DNA from: Limnanthes douglasii subsp. nivea
Taxonomy: Eukaryota > Streptophyta > Magnoliopsida > Brassicales > Limnanthaceae
DNA length: 64,000 nt
Direction of reading: 5' to 3'
NCBI GenBank assembly: GCA_036936605.1
Contig: JAUPFV010000001.1
Coordinates: 78,139,910-78,203,909 of the forward strand
Positions 10,334-21,125 of this stretch are shown here, piece by piece. The number at the start of each line of letters is the position of its first letter. Positions within the stretch are counted from its first letter, which is position 1. The notes below the pieces were generated by a model. The model made no database searches. It saw only the letters and a program-made list of their open reading frames with translations, and was not told where the DNA came from. The position numbers and the translations under genes were made by a program.

Positions 10334-13264
10334 ATGCAGTTTTACTGTGGGCATTCAAAAATTTACAGTAACCTTCGTACTAATCTGGCTACCCAAACCA
10401 ATTTAGTTGGTCTAACCAGGTTGGCTCCTCAAAAAGATGTCCTGGCTATCTGGACTCATTCTCTCCTGCTTTGGGAAACCCTCCACAATACTTTCCTTCG
10501 AGTACTGCTCTTGCCAAAGTCAGAAAGCTTATTTGAGCTTTACTGGCTCTCTACTCCTCCCCTCAGTCTTCCCCCCTCCTCTCATCTAATCACAAACCCT
10601 AGGACTATCCCCCTGACCACCCTATTTTCTTTATCATCCCTTAGGACAGCTCTCACTAACCTGCATTCTTCCCCTAGGTGTATCAGCAAAACCTCCTCTG
10701 CTTATCCAAAAATTAGTACAACAATTCAGTCTACAACCCTCTTTAGACCAACAGCTAGACCATCAATCCATACTACAACCCTCTCAAGACCTAGTTCCCT
10801 CACACCAGATTCTAGCAATAAAACTCAGCCTCAATTCATTCCTCTCATCATAACAACCCAATTTTCTCCAGGAAAAAACCTAAGCCAAATTTGCAAAAGA
10901 ATTCTTAGTATTACTTACCTCTCCCCGTTCCAAACGGTATCCCCTCGCCATACTTTAGCCTCTGATTTCGTGGACTCATTCTCCCCTGTTCGAACTACGG
11001 CCTTCTCCTCTTCGCTTGTCACTCTCCCGGTCAGCTCTCCCAAGCCCAGTGCCTTCTCTGATTCCCCAGACAACTTCCCTTCCATTCCGATCGTTCCCAG
11101 CCCTTCTCCCATCTCCTCTCAGCATGAAGCTTTCGTTCGAGATGCTCTTGCCATGGCAAGAAGCCACATGGAATCGGGACACTCTCTCTTTCAATCTGTC
11201 TCGTCGACCAACCTCCCATGTCTGCAACTCACTCCGGTGATCTCTCGAAACCCCACTGAGGTAATTTTCTCCTCTGCGTCGGAGATGGTTTCCCATCCAC
11301 ACTCCGATTTCGCTCTTCCTGTTAGCTCTGAAGAGGCGCGACTTCCTCTCGGAGTCTATGAAAATATTGTAGCAACAATGTATGAGCACATCCCCTCTTC
11401 CAATACGCTGTCTCGAACCAATGAAGTAGGTTCACCTCTCCATCTTCATTATACCGGCATGCTTTCCAATTCATCATCAGACCCGGCTCCATCGATCGGC
11501 TCAAAGGGGAACATATTCCGATATGGAACGTCTCAAATCGATCTGGGTATCAGCCCTCGAGTAGGGCACACATCGCCTTCTTCTTCGAAGGGCTTTTTGT
11601 ACTCGCTTTAAGACTCTGAAAACCGGGCAGCTACTGTCGACCGACAGTTCATTTCGGGTGAATCGGCAACAGCTACTGTCGATCGTCAGTTCATTTCGGG
11701 TGAATCAGCAGGTTTCGTGAAAGGGTCTGGTGAATCGTCGGGTTTTGTTAAGGAGTCTGGTCAATCGGGTTCGTATGGGTATGGTTATGCAGATGAGTCT
11801 AGAAATGGATTGAAGAAGGCGACTGGTTTGTTGGATGAGAATTTGCAGAAATCGGGTTCGCCGAATTGTGCAGTAGGCGATATCAGAGGATTGAAGAAGA
11901 CGGTGCACTCGGGAATGGATAAGGAGAATAGGGAGGGTTCACTCCCTCTCTTGTCTGGGAGAACCGGGGGCCCAGGATCTGCAGATCCAATTGGGATTTA
12001 CACTAGTGAGTCGCTGGGCCCACAATCCTCTGGGCCCAATATTCGTTCTACACCAAATTTCCAGCCCGGGTCATCTTCAAAAAGTAGGTCATTTAAATCG
12101 ATTGGTCCCGCCCAAATTCTTACCATTGACAAGCCGAAAAGAAATACGGGTCAAGGATTAATGGGTGGTCCGTCCTCTTATGTACCCTATTCCTTAATCA
12201 GAAATTTTGGTAACGCGGGCAAAGATCCTAAAGGAAGGAGATTCTTAAATAAGCTGGCCCAAATTCCTTCAAAATTATCAAAATCCCCATAATTAAAACC
12301 AAGCTCATTGGGATTTGCGAATTCAAATTCCCGTATCCACACGTCTTCACCATCTTCTTACGCGAGCATTGTTTCGGGGCATAGTGACAACCGCTCTCCT
12401 TTGGTGATTGGAATCAATCATATGGAGCTTTGGGGGAATGACCTCATCATGCAAGAATCTGCAATGGGTCATCCGGATTCCTGGAAAGCATGTCTTTCAG
12501 GATATTTTCTTTCTCAACCTAGCAACCTTAGCTTCCTCAAAGCTAACGTCGAGACTCTGTGGAAGAAGTTTGGCCTCATTCAATTTAAGCCCCTTGCCGA
12601 AGGCTATTTCCTTTTCCAATTTGGATCTGAAATCATGGTCAAGAAGGTATTAGAGGGTGCCCCCTGGCATTTTGGAGGTAATTTGATGATTCTCAAAGCT
12701 TGGGAATCTCTTTCCCCTCTTATCAAAGATCCTCACACGGAAATCCCTATCTGGGTAAATGTTTTCAATTATCCCCTGGAACTTTGGATGGCGGAGGGAT
12801 TTAGTAACATTGGCTCAGTCTTAGGGACTCCTCTATATGTGGATCACCAAACGGAGAGGAAAGAAAAGCTTCGTTTTGCCCACATCTGTATTATGATCAC
12901 CGTAGGATCACATATCCGCTCTGAACTCACTTTCAAGATAAGGGGCAAATCTATCACTGTATCTTTTGAATATCAAGGCCTACCTCCTCAATGCGCTAAT
13001 TTTAAGGTTTTTGGTCACCGTACTCGAATCTGCAAGAAAGGTCCCATAAAGCTTTATCCATTCCCAGCTCCAACCTCATCCTCTGAGGAAGATCCATCCG
13101 AGTTCATTCCTGAAGCGGACCTTAGTCATCATCTTTCATCCATCAATGAAGGGAAAGAAGTGGAAAGCGGAGAAGAGGCGGACTCTCCTCCAAAAAGGCT
13201 TCGCACTGTAGACCCAAAAGGGAAGGGTAAAATAGAAATGTTCTCCGACAGGACCATCGCCTGA
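10334..13264 (+). pseudogene. LINE ORF1 (DUF4283 / zinc-knuckle protein), two in-frame stops
   Basis: One frame runs from 10334 to 13264 (about 976 codons) with only two in-frame stops, TAA at 11609-11611 and TAA at 12290-12292. The three open pieces therefore belong to one protein. The first two thirds are Ser/Pro/Thr-rich and low in complexity. From about residue 700 (12430-12960) comes a DUF4283-like domain, with LWKKFGLIQFKPLAEGYFLFQF and APWHFGGNLMILKAW-type motifs. A zinc knuckle follows, reading PPQCANFKVFGHRTRIC, where Phe occupies the second Cys. An acidic Ser-rich tail ends at TGA 13262-13264. ORF1 proteins of plant L1s bind element RNA. The start codon is the first Met of the long frame and is uncertain, since homology-like sequence may extend upstream. 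Confidence 0.75.
11624..11705 (+). repeat. Short in-frame tandem duplication in LINE ORF1
   Basis: Two successive copies of a 39-42 bp unit encode ATVDRQFISGESA twice. The differing third-codon bases (GACCGA versus GATCGT) show that the duplication is old. It sits just after the first in-frame stop. Confidence 0.8.
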
Positions 13265-13286
13265 TGCACTGTAAGTCACTCTCCTG

Positions 13287-16200
13287 ATGAATATTGCTTC
13301 CTGGAATGTTCGGGGTCTCAATGACCCTGTTAGACAAAAAGACGTAACTGATTTTATTATTAGTAATAGTATTTCTATGCTTATCCTAATCGAAACTAAA
13401 GTTAATATAACTAAGGTTGACTCTATAATTAGTAAAATGGTCCCCTTTTGGTATGTAATAAATAATTATTCCTCCCATCCACTCGGTCGAATTTGGGTCA
13501 CCTGGAACCCAAGTGTGATCACAATCTCCAAACTGTCGGAGTCGCCCCAGTACATCCATTGCCGAATCAAATGCCATAATTATAATGCGACATTTAGGCT
13601 TACCGCAATCTATCCTTTAACGAAGCAGTTGATCGTTCTCTCCTTTGGAATGACTTAATAGCCATTTCCAATCAGGAATATCATATCCCTTGGGTCTCAC
13701 TAGGAGATTTTAATGCTATTCGTCATCCTGACGAGAGAATGGGAGCTTCTGATAATTGATCTTCAGCAATTGATGAGTTTATTAACTGCTGTTATCTAAG
13801 TGAACTTAGTGATCTCCGGTCCACCGGGGTTCACTTCACCTGGATTAACAAGCAACCAGCTCGTCTAATCCTATCTAAAATTGATCGGGTAATGGTCAAT
13901 CCCGAGTGTAACGACCCTTCCCAATGTCTTATGCCCAATATGGCTTTTTTAGATCTTCAGACCATACCACTGTAACTCTCAACCTAGGATTACCTAGACT
14001 TAGAAGTAAAAAGCCCTTCCGGTTTTTCAACATGTGGCAGTCTCACCCTTCCTTCAAGGATCTAGTCTTTAATAGCTGGAACTGCCCAGTAGCCTCCTCT
14101 GGTATGAGGCTTGTTACAGATAAGCTAAATAGACTCCAGCAAGTGCTCTCAAAATTAAACCATAAAGAATTTAGCGATATCAGTAATAGAGTTAGTAATG
14201 CTCAATCCAAGCTGTTCGAGAGCCAAGAAAATCTTGGGCTAGATCCCCTCAACCCGAGCCTCATTCGCGATGAAATTGAGGCATCCAAAGCCTATATTTT
14301 TTATAGTCGGGCCGAGGAGTCATTTATTAAAAAAAATCTAGAGAAAATTGGATTAAGCTTGGGGACAAGAATACAAAATTCTTCCATAACTATATTAAGG
14401 CTCGCCTATTCCTGAATAAAATAGTTTCGATTAACAAAGACTCTGGAGTTACCATCTCTTCGCCAGCTGGTATCCCTAATGTCATTGTTAAATTCTTCGA
14501 GAAGTCCCTGGGTACTCAACACTCTTCTGCTTACCCAGGTCTGGATAGAGTCTCTTCCCTAATTTCTACCACTGTTAATATTACTGACAGGGAATCAATG
14601 ATTCGCGAAATCACTTGCGAAGAAATTAAAGCTGATTTATTTAGTATTGACAGTAACAAGTCTTCTGGACCGGATGTGTACAACTCTTCCTTCTTTAAGT
14701 CTACTTGGAGCATGGTTGGACCTGATATTTGTAATGGTGTCTTGGAATTCTTTAATTCGGGAACTTTAGACAAGTCTTGGAACTCAACTTCCATTGCCCT
14801 TATTCCCAAAGTCGAAACTCCTACTGTCCCTGGGACTTTAGACCTATTGCGCTATGCAAAGTTGTCTACAAAATTATCTCCAAAATTCTAGCTAATAGAA
14901 TTAAGGATTCTTTCCCTTACCTTATTGATCCTTCCCAATCGGCTTTCGTGGCGGGAAGGAATATCTCCGATAAAATTCTATTGTCACAAGAACTCTTGAG
15001 AGGTTATCATATCAATGCTGCGGGTAAAATGATAGCTCTTAAAATAGATATCATGAAAGCCTTTGATAATGTCCATTGATATCTCGTGCTTGATATTCTG
15101 GTAGCAATGCGCTTTCCTGAAAAAATGATCACTTGGATAATAAAATGTATCTCCTCTACCTCTTACTCCATTAACATTAATGGAGTCTCTAATGGCAACT
15201 TTACCGGGAAAAAGGGTCTAAGACAAGGTGATCCTCTATCACCTTTCCCTTTTGTACTTATAATGCAAGTTCTTACTGGGTTACTAAAAGAAAAAAGCCA
15301 AGACAAAAACTTTAGATTTCACTGGAAGTGCCAAAAGCTTAAAATCATCAATCTCTGCTTCGCAAATGACTTGATGATCTTCTGTCATGGGGACTCTAAT
15401 TCTCTTAATCTTATAAAAGAGGCCTTGGAAGAATTCAATAAGCTATCTGGCCTCAAAGTTAACCCATCAAAAAGTCATATTTTCCTTTCGGGTATCGAGG
15501 ATTCCCTCAAATCTAGCCTGCTGACCATTCTGGGCTTCCCGGAAGGTTCTCTCCCAGTAAAATACCTGGGAGTACCTCTTATTACGGGTAGGCTAACCCA
15601 CTCTGACTGTCGACCACTTCTTCACAAGATCACTAAGCGCATTGATTCTTGGACCTCCAGGCATCTCTCTTATGCTGAGAGGCTTTAGTTGATTAAGTCT
15701 GTATTATTTGCTGGTCAGGTATACTGGTCCTCTATTTTTATTCTTCCCTCTAGATCATCAAAGAGCTGAACCAATACCTTAGTCGTTTCCTCTGGTCGGG
15801 AACGATCACGAAACTTCACGGGGCTAAAGTTTCCTGGACCTCTGTAACCACTCCCATCAAAGAGGGTGGCCTTGGGATTTTAAATCTAAAGATTTGGAAT
15901 CAGGCGGCTATCTTTAAGCATCTTTGGTCTATTGTTAGTAATAAAAACTACTCCATCTGGTGTGAGGTGATTAAATAAGAAAAAATTAAAAACAATAGTT
16001 TTTGGATCATCTATCCTGGATCCAATCCATCGTGGATATGGAGGAAAATTCTTCGTCTGCGCCATTTGGCAAGTAATTTGTACAGGGTGGCTATTGGTAA
16101 TGGTAAAAGTACTTCCTTCTGGTATGACCCATGGCTTCTTTCAGAGTCGTTGGCTTCTCATTTTGGAGAGAACATCATTAGTGACTCTCGTTTGGGAACT

Positions 16201-16836
16201 AACCTCAAGGTTTCGGACATCATCCTCAACGGAGATTGGAAGTGGCCAGCTGATATCCGACCGGCAAGAGCCCGAAGTAGACTTCATCTACTTGAAATCA
16301 ATAACCTTATCCTAACTATTCCCCCCTAACATCGCCTCGATCGATGTTCCTTTCTGGACTGCAAAATCAGGAAATACGCAGTTCGGCTGGCCAACCCCGA
16401 TGTGGGTTGGGCCGGGTTAGTCTGGCATAAATATAACATTCCTCGCCACTCCTTTATTCTTTGGCTTGCTATTTTAGGCAAGCTTGCTACCAGGGAAAAA
16501 CTTCTCGGCTGGGGTCTTAACACCCCATCTGAATGTGTCCTATGCAATTCTGACTCTGAATCTATCTCTCATATCCTCTATGATTGTAGATTCACTCAGA
16601 ATATTTGGTCCTCTGCTAGTACTAAACTAGGCTTTCCTTTTTCTTCTTCGTGCTGGCATTCTTGGCTTTTAGAGGCGTCAAAATGGTCTAACTCTCGTGA
16701 CCATTCTCTCTGGCATACTTGCTTTGGCGCGGTCACTTACCACGTATGGAAAGAGCGGAATGCAAGAATTTTTGGTTCCGCTCCAGCCCTGGATTCTGTA
16801 ACCTTCCACCATATTGTAGAAGATTTACGTTTCTGA
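13287..16836 (+). pseudogene. LINE ORF2: endonuclease, reverse transcriptase, zf-RVT
   Basis: Domains in order. The APE-like endonuclease has NIASWNVRGLNDP at the start, IETK, GDFNAIRHPDER near 13700, SDLRSTGVHFTW and a shifted SDHTTV near 13960. A linker covers 14000-14400. The RT has RPIALCKVVYKIISKILANR (14838 on), SQSAFVAGRNISDK, KAFDNVH, GLRQGDPLSPF (15210 on), LCFANDLMIF (15355 on) and KYLGVPL. The zf-RVT region is at 16380-16640, with AGLVWHKYNIPRHSF and CVLCNSDSESISHILYDC. At least five frameshifts and several stops are seen (TGA after GASDN, TGA after KAFDNVH, TAG after AERL). The RT box normally F-A-D-D is F-A-N-D, a loss of a catalytic Asp. Start ATG 13287 precedes the conserved endonuclease start. 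Confidence 0.85.
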
Positions 16837-17169
16837 TTCCAGGGCACCAAGATTAGCTGGCCATAGTAAATATAATTCTGCATCTTCTTACTCCTCTCTT
16901 TTACTTGCAGGATCTCCTCGCTCCATGTCTATCAGAGGTCCCCCAGACGATCTGACCCAGTCCGATGGCCGAGCTTCGATTATGTCGAGTTATCTGCCAG
17001 AGATATTTATGACTTCCTATGTTCTTTGCTGTATTTCTTAATCAAGTACACTTTTGACTATTGTAACCTATCGGGTTATTTCAGTTGATTTTATCCCTCG
17101 GGGTATGCCCCAGACCTTTTGTATGGACTATTTACATTTATTTAAAGTTTTATTTTCACCAAAAAAAAA
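16837..17169 (+). other. LINE 3' UTR and poly(A) tail
   Basis: Noncoding tail after the ORF2 stop, ending TTTTATTTTCACC followed by nine A. The minus-strand LINE copy B ends with a nearly identical TTCACCC plus A-run at 2880-2872, which defines the 3' end of this family. Confidence 0.65.
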
Positions 17170-17274
17170 TATTTGTTATAACATTTTAGTTTAATTTATT
17201 TTGATATATGTATATATATATATATAATATTTGTTATAACATTTTAGTTTAATATATATATATATATATATATT
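17169..17274. repeat. Direct duplication flanking a (TA)n run
   Basis: A 27-bp sequence starting ATATTTGTTATAACATTTTA occurs at 17169-17195 and 17227-17253 (offset 58 bp), each followed by AT dinucleotide runs. It is probably a slippage-type tandem duplication immediately downstream of the LINE tail. Confidence 0.85.
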
Positions 17275-17473
17275 TTGATAATAATGAAAAGGTCCAAAAC
17301 ACCATTATGTTTCAACCTTGATTACACCAATATAATTATAAATATTTTTTTAAAAAAATTATATAAAAATGGTTTGGACGGATTTATAAAATCAACTAAA
17401 ATAAAAAATAAGAATAACAAAATATTGATTTTTTAATATTATATTTTATTTATAGCGGTATAACATTTATTTT

Positions 17474-17798
17474 TAATAATTAAAAAGAGAATATATATTA
17501 TCTAAACATGTACTTATCCGTGTATATTTATATATAATAATGTATTTGTATGAGTATTTTTACTTTATTTCACTCTTTTCTATATCCTTAGTATCACGGG
17601 TTGCTTCCACCGCAATTTGTAGAAAATTGAGATTTGATTGCAAGTATTTTTTCAAGAATGTTTAAACAAAAATAAGAAGTCTTTCTTAAGAAAGATAAGA
17701 AAAAAGAGGATAATATATTATCAAAATTAAAATTGCATAAAACCTTAGGCACTCTTACAAGTTAAATTAATATTCATCTAGTGTTGGGCAATGTTCGG
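17474..17798 (+). repeat. Dispersed repeat R, copy 1 (without MITE)
   Basis: This stretch aligns with 33388-34232 after removal of the MITE at 33503-34009 and one target copy. Shared landmarks are AGAGAATATATAT, ATGTATTTGTATG, TTTTTACTTTATTTCACT, GGTTTGCTTCCACC (here GGGTTGCTTCCACC), TTTGATTGCAAGT and TAATATTCAT. It is noncoding. It serves as the empty-site relative of the 33.5 kb copy. Confidence 0.75.
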
Positions 17799-18040
17799 AG
17801 GTGAACAATTCAATTCACAAATAAAATAAAAGATAATCATCGTTTAAGGTATTTGAGTTTTTGTTTGGTGGTAATTTGATTCATTTTACAAATAAAAGAG
17901 AAGAAAATATGTTGAAATGAATTTGTTTCTTTAAGCCAAGTAAAAATTGTATTGAATTTTGGACTTCAAACAGATGATTACAAAGTTAAAAAAAAAACAT
18001 AGAATTTTTAAAATTGTAAAGACTAAATTTCAAAATAAAT
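17799..18040. other. AT-rich noncoding DNA
   Basis: No homology or structure recognised, apart from homopolymer A and T runs. Confidence 0.3.
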
Positions 18041-18068
18041 GAGTTATAATTGAAATTAGCCCAAAATT

Positions 18069-18118
18069 ATTGGCGCCTAACTGAAAGTTCAAAGCCTTTG
18101 TTTTAAAAAATTTGGCGC
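18069..18118 (+). promoter_or_regulatory. Two E2F-like sites
   Basis: ATTGGCGCC (18069-18077) and TTTGGCGC (18111-18118) both fit the plant E2F consensus TTTSSCGC or WTTSSCSS and lie 40 bp apart in otherwise AT-rich DNA. About 150 bp downstream is a pyrimidine-rich stretch and an ATG. Matching the consensus is direct observation. Regulatory function is inference. Confidence 0.35.
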
Positions 18119-18266
18119 AAAATCTATTGTTTATTCTAGTAACTCGAATTACTGGAGATTTCAACTTCTTTCTTCATTCTTCTATCTCCTCATTTCCATC
18201 TTCAAGTTTTTTGAACAATTCCAGAACATTTCCTTCAACTTTAAGAGTCATATCCTTAGCTTCAAG

Positions 18267-18312
18267 ATGTCATCAAATGCACATTCCATCATCTTGTTCC
18301 TGATACAAGAAG
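18267..18312 (+). other. Possible first coding exon of an unknown gene
   Basis: An ATG (18267) after a CT-rich leader opens a 15-codon frame (MSSNAHSIILFLIQE) that ends in GAAG followed by GTAATATT, a plausible 5' splice site. With the E2F-like sites upstream it resembles a promoter, leader and first exon. No convincing downstream exon is recognised. The next 1 kb contains a SINE. It may be a truncated gene start or coincidence. Confidence 0.2.
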
Positions 18313-18476
18313 GTAATATTACTTAATTCTTATATAACCAATTTGTAATATTTCTAGATAGATTATTGACCTCAATTGAGGTGGAGGAATGAAGTTATTG
18401 TAATCAATCATCATCTTACACTTTTGAGTCCATCGAACAAGCCAATCGGTTGGTCAATTTTGCTCTTGTATACATG

Positions 18477-18693
18477 TTTTTTTTTGGAGGGAACCCGCAG
18501 CCGCTACTCAGAGTGCAATGAGTGCGCACAGGGTAAACCCTCAGTCTGACGCGATAGCCTGCAAACCAACGCCAGAAGATAAACCACACAAGGTGACAGG
18601 CTCAGCCGAGAAAGCGTATGTAGAGGGACTCGAACTCATAATCTTTTGGTCATAAGAATGTCATACTTAACCAACTCGGCTACCCCTTGGGGC
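18477..18693 (-). mobile_element. tRNA-derived SINE
   Basis: On the minus strand the element begins GGCCCCAAGGGGTAGCCGAG. It has an A-box-like TAGCCGAGTTGGTTAAG (18682-18666) and a B-box-like GAGTTCGAGTCCC (18637-18625), and ends in an A-run (18485-18477). It is flanked by the 14-bp direct repeat CTCTTGTATACATG at 18463-18476 and 18694-18707. Internal RNA polymerase III boxes, the A-tail and the TSD together define a SINE of about 217 bp. It is well preserved, which suggests a fairly recent insertion. Confidence 0.9.
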
Positions 18694-18707
18694 CTCTTGT
18701 ATACATG

Positions 18708-19765
18708 TTGTATGCACATAGAGCTTGATATTAGTGCACTAACACTATATAATATAACTTTCAAATGATTAGGATAACAACAAGTAGAGAGAGACATTGA
18801 GATGGTTTAAAGATACAAAATTCAATATACAAACTGACATATATCGTGAATATAAAAATAAAATCAAATATCATTTTTAGATTTTTTTAATTTCAATAAC
18901 TTAATCAAATATTATAATTTACAAGTTATGTTGAAATAAAAAAATTACGTTTCAAACAGAAAAAATTGAAAAAACACGGAGATAGAAAACCATATTATAC
19001 CGCAAGTGCATACGTAAAAATAAACGGTATACAACATTTAAATCATAAAGATCATAAATTTAAATTAATATTTTTAATATATTTGTAATATTAATTATTT
19101 TATTTTTTAGAAAAAGAGTAAATTATTTTATTGAATGAGGAAAATAATGTTTATGACTCGAAGATGAAGAATCTAAAAAGACTAAATCTTACTCTAGCAT
19201 CCTTTGACAGAAAATAGGGGTTTGACTCCAGATAAAATCCATTTACTTAACCAAAATGGGTTTGGTTAAATTAGGGTCCTTTTCGATCAGCAGCCCTAAT
19301 TTTAACCATTCCCACACAAATTTTAAGTAGTCCCATTATTTTATCTAAAATATCCTTTCAATTTTCATTAAGCCATAACCCTAAAAACTAACCATCCCCA
19401 AAACCAAAACACAATTCAGCCCCATCTTTCTTCTCTTCTTCTTCAAACCTCCAAAACACCAAACTCAAATTAGCTCCAACTTCAACTCTTCTTCTCGTTC
19501 CACAACAACTCTACTAGATTCACACTCAGTCAAGAACAAGAATGAGAAAAGGAAGAGTTAACATCTCTAACTCTTGTTTTTGTTGATTATATATTTTTTT
19601 GTTTTTGTAGATTTGTGCTAGTTTATAGTGAAATACATGTTTATATTGGTGTTTATAGTAATATAGTGATGTTAGGAATGTTTTGTTGTGGCTGATTCGG
19701 TGTTTTAGAGATAGATTTAGGAATCAGTTCGAGGTCCTTCAATGGTCGAAAATTTCTGGTTCGTG
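18708..19765. other. Noncoding DNA, CT-rich around 19400-19520
   Basis: AT-rich sequence up to about 19200, then a stretch resembling an untranslated leader (CCCATCTTTCTTCTCTTCTTC near 19422) before the hairpin repeat block. No protein homology seen in any frame. Confidence 0.3.
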
Positions 19766-20490
19766 GTTACCCCGCCGGGTGAAAAATAGTCCCACCGGCG
19801 GAAAATGTATTTTTTTTTTCAGGTTTCGTGGTTTTCCCGCCGGGTGAAAAATAGTCCAACCGGCAGAGAAATGATACACTTCATTCATGAACACAACAGG
19901 TTATGGAAATGATGAAAGTCAAGAACTCGGAACTCTCATTCATGAACACAGCAGGTTATCAGAATTATTTTGAGGCTTTCATCGAAAAAGACAAAATTGA
20001 TTACACTAAAAAGAAGATTGAAGATGAAAAAGAAGATGTGACACTAAATGAAGCTGTTCCATATTTGATTTTTCTTGCTTCTCCAATTTTCCTGGTTTTG
20101 TATATTGCACTACACAAACTATATGTAAATTGATTTGGTACACTTGTTAATAAGATCTATACCTATACCAAAGTATTTCAGGGTTTGATTTCCCTGGGTA
20201 TCGCAACTTAATTCATTCCAAACTGTTTATGTTTTGGATTTTCTTCTATACCAACATTGAACGCGGACTGAGTATTTTTTTTTGATTTCGTGATTACCCC
20301 GCCGGGTGAAAAGTAGTCCCATCGGCGGATAATGTTTTTTTTCCAGGTTTCGTGGTTAACCCGCCGGGTGAAAAGTAGTCCAACCAGCGGGAATGAGTTT
20401 TTTTTCATGTGTATTTGTTACCCCGCCGGGTGAAAAGTAGTCCCACTGGCGGGGAATGTATTTTTTTCAGGTTTCGTGAAAAGTAGTCTC
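19766..20490 (+). repeat. GC-rich hairpin-forming 62-65 bp repeat in two blocks
   Basis: Two units at 19766-19880 and about three and a half at 20286-20490. The core is CCGCCGGGTGAAAAGTAGTC followed by CCACCGGCGG; the outer CCGCCGG and CCGGCGG can pair with a loop of about 16 nt. Core-to-core distance is 65 bp in the first block and exactly 62 bp in the second. Each core is followed by a T-run, which in several units ends in CAGG. Some units have a damaged right half (for example ACCAGCGG). The blocks are separated by about 400 bp holding a small ORF. Confidence 0.85.
19903..20133 (+). CDS. Small hypothetical ORF with C-terminal hydrophobic segment
   Basis: A 76-codon frame. Residues 1-35 are mixed, residues about 28-45 are highly charged (KKKIEDEKEDV), and residues about 50-72 form a hydrophobic stretch (YLIFLASPIFLVLYIALH) that could span a membrane, followed by a short tail. 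I do not recognise the family. It lies between the two hairpin-repeat blocks. The sequence TTCATTCATGAACACAACAG just upstream is duplicated inside the frame with one change. It could be a gene fragment carried by a mobile element, or a chance frame. Confidence 0.25.
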   Translation: MEMMKVKNSELSFMNTAGYQNYFEAFIEKDKIDYTKKKIEDEKEDVTLNEAVPYLIFLASPIFLVLYIALHKLYVN

Positions 20491-21125
20491 ACCTTCTGAA
20501 TCCATCCTTCAATGATTTGGTTTTTAAAAAAAAATTGTTGGGTTTCAAAAGTTGGGTTTCGGAAGTTTAGAATTTTTTCGTTTTTTTGGAGTTTTTGATT
20601 TTGTTGAATATAAAAGGGTCGGAGGAGAAATAATTTTGTGTTCTTCTATTTTTTTACCCACAATTCACTAGAAGACAAAATTAAAAATTCTTGATAAAAA
20701 AAACTCCAAAAATTTCTCGTTAACAAAATTTAAACCCTAATCTAACCATACCCAACCAAAAATCCTTTTATACTCCTCCGTTAGTTTACTATGCATATGC
20801 AGCACCTGCCCTAATTGAATAGGACAGTCCTCAATGTCGGACTGGGGCTCACCTTACCTATTTATCAACCAAGGTAAATTAATTTTCTACGGGACATATT
20901 TGTTTCCTACCTAAAAGAAATATCAACAAAAACAATAATTACTGTTACTTAAGGACTGAAATTATATATCTAAACTATTAATATACCTGGTAAAAGCAGC
21001 ATTATATTAATGTTTATATTAATAGATTAATGGCTCCTTAGTTTTCAATACTACATGAAGTATTTTATTATTAAGCTGACTATTATGTTTTTGGTAACAA
21101 TGAAGTATTTGATTGTAATATATCT
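20491..21125. other. AT-rich noncoding DNA
   Basis: It contains T-runs and a loose inverted pair (GGAGTTTTT near 20576 and AAAAACTCCAAAAA near 20700). No coding potential recognised. Confidence 0.3.

Larger units (their letters stand above)
9961..17169 (+). mobile_element. Nearly full-length plant L1 LINE
   Basis: The element starts at a pyrimidine-rich 5' leader (CTCTATTCTCTCTCC near 9961) and ends in an A-run at 17160-17169. It contains ORF1 (10334-13264) and ORF2 (13287-16836) separated by 22 bp. Both frames are broken, so it is a dead copy. No convincing target-site duplication was found; the flanks share only A-rich sequence. The 5' boundary is inferred from the pyrimidine-rich start and could be tens of bases off. 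Confidence 0.8.

Noticed and set aside
10915..11389. Several open frames on the minus strand opposite LINE ORF1
   Set aside because: They mirror the Ser/Pro/Arg-biased codons of the plus-strand ORF1 and show no domain of their own.
9930..17180. Target-site duplication for the long LINE
   Set aside because: Only A-rich similarity (AAAAATAT) is shared by the flanks, which is not distinguishable from chance in this AT-rich DNA.
18625..18693. A tRNA gene on the minus strand
   Set aside because: The A and B boxes belong to a SINE with A-tail and TSD; the flanks do not fold into a complete cloverleaf by eye.
20573..20783. Inverted repeats suggesting terminal repeats of a MULE around 19.2-20.8 kb
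   Set aside because: The paired segments are short, T/A-rich and not at consistent ends; no 9-bp duplication was found.
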